Shown: positions 57,974-64,000 of the stretch, piece after piece | How the letters are laid out: every line of letters starts with the position of its first letter | Position numbering within the stretch: position 1 is the stretch's first letter | Assembly (NCBI GenBank): GCA_945290265.1 | Contig: CALYQW010000009.1 | Coordinates: 1 to 64,000, forward strand | DNA: 64,000 bases | Reading direction: 5' to 3' | Source of the DNA: an uncultured Erwinia sp. | GTDB taxonomy: Bacteria; Pseudomonadota; Gammaproteobacteria; Enterobacterales; Enterobacteriaceae | The notes under the pieces: model-generated | What the model was told of the DNA's origin: nothing | The model's database searches: none | The model's input: the letters and a program-made list of their open reading frames with translations, nothing else | Program-made: the position numbers and the translations under genes

Positions 57974-59173
57974 CTAACTTAATGTATCACCCAGCCGAAA
58001 GACGGGCAAATACATGGCAATCACCAGCGTGCCAACAATCAGCCCGGTGATAACCATCATCAGGGGTTCCAGCGTTGCAGCCAGATTATCCGCGCGTTGA
58101 TGTGTTTGCGTCTGGTGCCAGTCGGCCAGTCGCGCCAGCATCAGATCAAGGGAGCCGGATTCTTCCCCGACTTTAATCAGTTGATAACATAAAGGGGTAA
58201 ACAGCGGATGCGAACGTATTATCTGACAGAGCGGATTACCGGCGGCGATATGCCGTTGTAACTCACAGAGGGCCTCGCGCCACAACAGGTGGTCCAGCGT
58301 GTTTTCGGCTGCCTGCAGGCTCTGCAACAGGGTTAATCCTGAATGTTGGGTCAGAGAAAGCGTGGTGTAAATCTGGCTCAGCTGGCTGCCGCGGTACAAT
58401 GCCGCGAGTGCCGGTAACGCCAGTAACAGTTGCTGTTCACGTCGCTGCCAGTTTTGGGATTTTTGGCTTTGTCGGCGACGAAAAAGGGCGGCGAAGAATA
58501 AGAGTAAAAGCAGCACCGGAGCCAGATGCTGTAGCTGCTGTGACAGTGCAATGATTGCCCGGGTAAAAAGGGGAAGCGGGGCATCAAAGGTCTGATAAAT
58601 CGCGACGAATTCCGGCAACACCACCAGCATCAGTCCGATGCTGACAACCAGAGCGACGGCCAGCACCAGTAACGGATAGCGCAGCGCTTTTTTGACCTTC
58701 AGACGTAATTGCCGCTGTTGTTCCTGTTGACGGGCTAAACGCAGACAGCATTCATCCAGGGTGCCGGTCAGTTCACCCGTATGGATCAGTGCAGCATAGA
58801 GTGGGGGAAAAATATCGGGCCACATACCCAGAGCTTGCGAAAAGGGAAAGCCGCTGGCGATATGTTGCTGCAGGCTGTTGAGCAGAGCCTGCCAGCCTGG
58901 ATCGGGGTGATCTTGCGCCAGTAACTGCAGGCTGCCAGTCAGCGGCATCCCGGCTTTTAACAGGGTTGCCAGTTGCCGCACGAAAGCAATCTTATGGATT
59001 TCGCGCCAGTGGCTACTACGGTAATCCCGTCCGGCATACACTTTTAGCGGTAGTTGTCCGGCTGCGGTTAACAGCCCGAGTACCTGTTCCCGACTGTTGG
59101 CAAATTGGTAACCCTGAAAAAGTTTGCCGCTGTCATCTGTAGCCTGCCAGCGAAACAACTGGCGTTTAGTCAT
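57974..59173 (-). CDS. hofC: Type IV pilus assembly inner-membrane protein HofC (GspF/PilC family)
   Basis: Inner-membrane platform protein of the type IV pilin system. The 399-residue product has two T2SSF domains (about 65-190 and 270-390) and three hydrophobic segments, with the family motifs FVRQLATLLKAGMPL and GEESGSLDLMLARLAD. The start overlaps the end of hofB by 8 nt. Downstream of ppdD-hofB, as in E. coli. Confidence 0.93.
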   Translation of the reverse strand: MTKRQLFRWQATDDSGKLFQGYQFANSREQVLGLLTAAGQLPLKVYAGRDYRSSHWREIHKIAFVRQLATLLKAGMPLTGSLQLLAQDHPDPGWQALLNSLQQHIASGFPFSQALGMWPDIFPPLYAALIHTGELTGTLDECCLRLARQQEQQRQLRLKVKKALRYPLLVLAVALVVSIGLMLVVLPEFVAIYQTFDAPLPLFTRAIIALSQQLQHLAPVLLLLLFFAALFRRRQSQKSQNWQRREQQLLLALPALAALYRGSQLSQIYTTLSLTQHSGLTLLQSLQAAENTLDHLLWREALCELQRHIAAGNPLCQIIRSHPLFTPLCYQLIKVGEESGSLDLMLARLADWHQTQTHQRADNLAATLEPLMMVITGLIVGTLVIAMYLPVFRLGDTLS

Positions 59174-60548
59174 CGGCTTCCCCGGTCACCCTGGTCAGTT
59201 CTTCCAGCGTGGTGTCTCCGCGGTTAACCAGATGCAGTCCGGCAACAAACAGGGAGTTCATCCCCTGCTGTTGGGCGATCAGGAACAGTTCATCAGGAGC
59301 CGCCCCCTGTGCCAACGCATTTTGTAACCGGGGAGTGATAACCAGCACTTCGAATAGCGGCACCCGGCCATAATAGCCTGAAAAACAGCGTTCACAGCCG
59401 CCGGCACGCCAGTTCTTAACCGTACCGGGCCAGATGCGGGAAGGGAAGTGTGCCAAAGCTTCTGCTGGCTGGCGGCAGTGGGGACACAACCTGCGCACCA
59501 GCCTTTGGGCAATAACCAGTTTAAGCGCGGAAGCGAGTAAATAGCCCGGCACTCCCATCTGGCCCATTCTCACCAGGGTTTCGGTGGTGGAATTGGTGTG
59601 CAGCGTTGACAGCACCAGATGGCCAGTCTGGGCGGCTTTAACTGCAATACTGGCTGTTTCGCTGTCACGAATTTCTCCCAGCATAATCACATCGGGATCC
59701 TGACGTAGCAGTGCACGTAATATGCAGTGGAAATCCAGACCGGATTTAGGGTGAACCTGTGTTTGATTCACACCGGAAAGTGGGATCTCAATGGGATCTT
59801 CTACGCTGCACAGATTACGGCTGGCGATATTCAGCCAACTGAGACCACTGTAAAGCGTAAACGTTTTGCCGCTGCCGGTTGGTCCGGTGACCAGAATCAA
59901 TCCCTGCGGACGTGACAATGCCTGTCGGTAGTGCTTCAGCAGTGGAGCTGGCATCCCTAATTTCTCCAGAGAGATTGCCTGTGCATCGCTTTGCTGCAAG
60001 CGGATAACGGCCTTTTCGCCAAAGCGGGTCGGCAGCGTTGAAAGCCTGAATGAAGTCGGCTGATTGTCCAGCTGCAGTGAAAATTGCCCGTCCTGGGGGA
60101 TGCGGCGTTCAGCAATATCCAGACTGGCAAGAATTTTGAGTCTTGCCAGCAATTGTGCACTGTTTTCATCGGTCACGTCCGGCAGCTTTTGCAGAACACC
60201 ATCCACCCGCAGCCGGATCCGCACTCCCTGCTGTTGCGGTTCAATGTGAATATCAGACGCCCGCTTCTGTAGTGCCTGTAACAGCAACAGGTTGATGCGT
60301 TCAATCACCGTATTGCTGTTTTGCTGTGCAGAGAGGGGCTCCTGATGGCGGATAAACTGTTCCAGCCGGGCCTGTGGCCAGTATTCGACTTCAATGGTGC
60401 AATGCGAAGCAAAACGCAACTCGGTCATCATCTCCTCTGGCGGGGGAGTCGCCACTGCGATATGGAGTTGTTGTGCGCTACATTTGATAATCGCCGCCTG
60501 GTAACGCTGACAGATAGTTTCAACGGCGCGCTGACTGGCTGATTTCAT
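59166..60548 (-). CDS. hofB: Type IV pilus assembly ATPase HofB (GspE/PilB family)
   Basis: Cytoplasmic hexameric ATPase that powers pilin assembly. The 460-residue product has Walker A VTGPTGSGKTFTLYS near residue 224, the Asp box EDPIEIPL, Walker B MLGEIRDSETASIA, the His box TGHLVLSTLHTNS, and a tetracysteine zinc site (CPHC ... CERC). It starts inside the ppdD stop (ATGA overlap). Confidence 0.95.
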   Translation of the reverse strand: MKSASQRAVETICQRYQAAIIKCSAQQLHIAVATPPPEEMMTELRFASHCTIEVEYWPQARLEQFIRHQEPLSAQQNSNTVIERINLLLLQALQKRASDIHIEPQQQGVRIRLRVDGVLQKLPDVTDENSAQLLARLKILASLDIAERRIPQDGQFSLQLDNQPTSFRLSTLPTRFGEKAVIRLQQSDAQAISLEKLGMPAPLLKHYRQALSRPQGLILVTGPTGSGKTFTLYSGLSWLNIASRNLCSVEDPIEIPLSGVNQTQVHPKSGLDFHCILRALLRQDPDVIMLGEIRDSETASIAVKAAQTGHLVLSTLHTNSTTETLVRMGQMGVPGYLLASALKLVIAQRLVRRLCPHCRQPAEALAHFPSRIWPGTVKNWRAGGCERCFSGYYGRVPLFEVLVITPRLQNALAQGAAPDELFLIAQQQGMNSLFVAGLHLVNRGDTTLEELTRVTGEADD

Positions 60549-60985
60549 GATGGCTCCTGCTCAAAGCGGAACAGTTCCTGACAGCCCTGAACCAGACTGG
60601 CTGACTCGCTGGTACAGTGACGCTGCCAGCGGAGTTGCCCCTGATCGCCGTTCCATAACGGGGTCAGTTGAACGCTAAGCCCTTTCAGGCTTTCCTGGCC
60701 GGTAACGTTGATCACCCCGGCGGTGACGCTCAATGCTGAGACATAGCGTGATGTGGCCGCATTGGGAATGCCATTATCTCCGCTGTTACAGATGGCCGGG
60801 TTGCCGCGTTCGATAGTGCATAACTCCACGGCGGTTTTGAATGGGATGGTAGTTTGCAGCATGTCGGTAAGCGCCGCTTTTTGTAGGTATCCCTGGTAGG
60901 CGGGCAGACCGATGGCGCTTAAAATAGCGACGATAGCGATGACTATCATCAGTTCAATTAAGGTAAATCCCTGTTGGGTATTCAT
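60545..60985 (-). CDS. ppdD: Type IV major prepilin PpdD
   Basis: Prepilin cleaved by a PilD-type peptidase and assembled into type IV pili or used for DNA uptake. The 146-residue product has a very short leader MNTQQG, then the N-methylated FTLIELMIVIAIVAILSAI hydrophobic helix with the conserved Glu at mature position 5. Four or more C-terminal cysteines probably form disulfides. ATG 60983-60985 with GAGG upstream is chosen; the frame is open 50 residues further but those lack family similarity. Confidence 0.95.
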   Translation of the reverse strand: MNTQQGFTLIELMIVIAIVAILSAIGLPAYQGYLQKAALTDMLQTTIPFKTAVELCTIERGNPAICNSGDNGIPNAATSRYVSALSVTAGVINVTGQESLKGLSVQLTPLWNGDQGQLRWQRHCTSESASLVQGCQELFRFEQEPS

Positions 60986-61182
60986 AGCGAACCTCAGGCT
61001 GGTTAACGAGCAGGCACCATAACCAGCGACCAGGCTCACGGCGACAGGAGATATTGAATTTTCAGAGACGGATTGGAGGGAATTTACCGGTTTGCAGTGG
61101 GTTACAGTCGGCGCTGTGATGCAGTATAAAAAAACCAGCATCAGGTGCTGGCTGTTGTATAGGTTAAGCCGTGCTAGCGGGA

Positions 61183-62381
<1,199 letters not shown>

Positions 62382-62927
62382 ATGCTGTTGCAGGATGGAT
62401 GGATACAGGGCATCAAACACGTTATTTCGCCACACGTTAATCAGCGGCCGGACGGGCAGGCACCGACCTTACTGGTTATTCATAATATCAGTCTGCCACC
62501 GGGTGAATTTGGCGGGCCGTGGATTGATGCACTGTTTACCGGTCAGTTGGATCCGCTGGCGCATCCTTACTTTGCCGACATCCATCAGTTACGGGTTTCG
62601 GCGCATTGCCTGATCCGTCGCGATGGAGAAATTGTACAATATGTACCCTTCCATCTGCGGGCCTGGCATGCCGGCGTTTCCTGCTATCAGGGCCGCAGTG
62701 TCTGCAATGATTTCTCCATTGGTATCGAACTGGAAGGAACGGATGAACTGCCTTATACCGATGCACAGTACCGGGCACTGCAACAGGTAACCCTACTGCT
62801 GGCAGAACAATATCCCGGTATTGAGCAACATCTTACCGGGCACAGTGATATTGCGCCCGGACGTAAAACCGACCCCGGTCCCGGCTTTGACTGGCAACGT
62901 TATAAACATAGCCTGACAACAGGTTAA
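62382..62927 (+). CDS. ampD: 1,6-anhydro-N-acetylmuramyl-L-alanine amidase AmpD
   Basis: Cytosolic zinc amidase that recycles cell-wall muropeptides; loss induces AmpC beta-lactamase in species with ampR-ampC. The 181-residue product keeps the zinc ligands: H34 (VIHNISL), the His in TGHSDIAP, and the Asp in RKTDPGPGF, plus the substrate-binding SAHCLIRRDGEIVQYVPF. The E. coli GHCD is GHSD here. ATG 62382 gives MLLQDGW. Confidence 0.96.
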   Translation: MLLQDGWIQGIKHVISPHVNQRPDGQAPTLLVIHNISLPPGEFGGPWIDALFTGQLDPLAHPYFADIHQLRVSAHCLIRRDGEIVQYVPFHLRAWHAGVSCYQGRSVCNDFSIGIELEGTDELPYTDAQYRALQQVTLLLAEQYPGIEQHLTGHSDIAPGRKTDPGPGFDWQRYKHSLTTG

Positions 62928-62946
62928 TACACAGGAGATTTAGGGC

Positions 62947-63801
62947 ATGACGTTATTCAGCCTACTACTGGTTCTCGGTTGGGAACGCTTATACAAAATG
63001 GGGGAACACTGGCAGCTGGAAAGGTATCTGACGCCGCTGTTCAATGGTAGTCGTCACTTTTCATTGTGGCGCACGCTGGGGATGACGCTGCTGGCGATGG
63101 CGATTACTGCGATCTGCCTGCATGGCTTACAGGGATTGTTCTTTGGCGTACCGCTGCTGGTGTTTTGGGTGCTGGTTGGCCTGTTATGCATTGGTGCCGG
63201 CACGGTGCGTTTACACTATCACGCTTATCTGCAAGCGGCTGCGCGCAATCAAACGGATGCGCATAATGCGATGGCAGAAGAGCTGGCATTAATTCATGGT
63301 ATTCCCGGTGACTGCGACGAACGCAGCTATCTGCGTGAGCTACAGAATGCTTTATTGTGGATTAATTACCGTTTTTATCTGGCTCCTGTCTTCTGGTTCG
63401 TCGCTGGTGGTCGCTGGGGACCGGTACTGCTGGTGGGGTATGCGTTTCTGCGTGCCTGGCAGAGCTGGCTGGCGCGGCAGCACCATCCGCTGTCGCGTAC
63501 CCAGTCGGGGGTTGATACCCTGCTGCACTGGATTGACTGGATCCCGGTGCGACTGGTGGGGGTAGCTTATGCGCTGCTGGGACATGGTGAACGTGCTTTG
63601 CCGGCCTGGTTCGCCAGAATGGGTGACTTCCACACCCCGCAGTATAAAGTTCTGACCCAGTTGGCCCAGTTCTCACTGGCGCATGATCCTCACAGCGATA
63701 AAGTTGAAACGCCGAAAGTTGCTGTGGCCCTGGCGAAAAAGATCTCTTTGATACTGATTGTGGTGGTCGCCCTGTTGACCATTTACGGCACCCTGGTCTA
63801 A
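62947..63801 (+). CDS. ampE: Inner-membrane protein AmpE
   Basis: Inner-membrane protein with about four hydrophobic segments, 284 residues as in E. coli, 19 bp after ampD. The family motifs [17 protein letters not shown] and the long cytosolic loop are visible. Its function is uncertain; it was proposed to act in beta-lactamase regulation signalling. Confidence 0.93.
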   Translation: MTLFSLLLVLGWERLYKMGEHWQLERYLTPLFNGSRHFSLWRTLGMTLLAMAITAICLHGLQGLFFGVPLLVFWVLVGLLCIGAGTVRLHYHAYLQAAARNQTDAHNAMAEELALIHGIPGDCDERSYLRELQNALLWINYRFYLAPVFWFVAGGRWGPVLLVGYAFLRAWQSWLARQHHPLSRTQSGVDTLLHWIDWIPVRLVGVAYALLGHGERALPAWFARMGDFHTPQYKVLTQLAQFSLAHDPHSDKVETPKVAVALAKKISLILIVVVALLTIYGTLV

Positions 63802-63946
63802 GAGCCTGTCCAATCAGGCTATTTTATTTGTCATTTTGAACCAGGGCAGTGCTCAGAATCCTCACGTACTACCTGTACGCTGCGGTTCCTGCGCGCTGGC
63901 CGTGTCCAAACTGACTTCAACAATGACGCCTTCCGGGACAGGTTCT
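63801..63946. repeat. Intergenic repeat with terminal inverted repeats (MITE-like)
   Basis: A 146-bp element directly after ampE. Ends AGAGCCTGTCC (63801-63811) and GGACAGGTTCT (63936-63946) are inverted repeats with one mismatch. The inside has a partly self-complementary CCTCACGTACTACCTGTACGCT-type core (near 63858-63880). No ORF. Its left end includes the last base of the ampE stop. Confidence 0.65.
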
Positions 63947-63950
63947 AACG

Positions 63951-63981
63951 CTTACCGGGCACCCTGCGGTGGCCGGTAACG
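63951..63981. terminator. Hairpin at the window end
   Basis: TTACCGG (from about 63956) pairs with CCGGTAA (to about 63981) and an inner CACC/GGTG extends it. It lacks a T run. Probably the terminator of ampE or of a convergent gene outside the window. Confidence 0.4.
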
Positions 63982-64000
63982 TTGCTAACTACCGCTAAAA

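Overview
The window reads as a chromosomal segment of a gamma-proteobacterium of the order Enterobacterales, most likely Erwiniaceae (Erwinia/Pantoea-like). The proteins are close to Escherichia coli homologues in length and motifs, and gene order follows the E. coli 1-2 minute region (folA-apaH ... leu-ilvIH-cra-dcw cluster-secA ... nadC-ampDE). Several E. coli accessory loci are missing from their usual junctions: kefC, araBADC, setA, leuO and guaC. Genus is an inference from gene content and layout.

Layout. 0-13 kb: a LysE/RhtC-type exporter, folA, then the leftward apaH-apaG-rsmA-pdxA-surA-lptD cluster, djlA, rluA and rapA. 13-23 kb: SOS-type polB, a 1.4-kb AT-richer island, the DedA gene yabI, thiBPQ, a small unknown gene, sgrR and a probable SgrS-like sRNA. 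23-32 kb: leuABCD with its leader peptide and attenuator, ilvIH and cra. 32.8-50.7 kb: the complete division and cell-wall cluster mraZ-rsmH-ftsL-ftsI-murE-murF-mraY-murD-ftsW-murG-murC-ddlB-ftsQ-ftsA-ftsZ-lpxC, tightly packed with many overlapping start/stop codons and a recognisable MraZ-type promoter. 50.7-64 kb: a DciA-like gene, secM-secA, an orphan winged-helix regulator, mutT, yacG-zapD-coaE, hofC-hofB-ppdD (type IV pilin machinery), nadC with a frame disruption, ampD, ampE and an intergenic repeat.

What stands out. (1) Between polB and yabI lies a type VI secretion-type peptidoglycan effector/immunity pair resembling Tlde1/Tldi1. The effector has an in-frame TGA just before its catalytic ASEGC motif, while the immunity gene is intact and starts on the original effector stop codon. 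The island is bracketed by 55-bp imperfect direct repeats, and the left copy overlaps the polB LexA box. (2) nadC is split by a -1 frame difference exactly at a G GGT TTA heptamer, which fits the canonical -1 slippery-site pattern. A simple deletion or sequencing error remains the default explanation. (3) An SgrS-like RNA lies next to sgrR, with no SgrT-like ORF and no setA. (4) SecM carries a variant arrest motif. (5) A winged-helix gene is accompanied by what looks like a decayed relative. No tRNA, rRNA, CRISPR array, intact transposase or prophage was recognised.

The main body is ordinary core chromosome: folate, pyridoxine, leucine/valine and NAD synthesis, outer-membrane biogenesis (surA, lptD, lpxC), peptidoglycan precursor synthesis and division (mra/mur/fts), secretion (secA) and muropeptide recycling (ampD). 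Homology statements come from recalled family sequences and were not checked by a database search.
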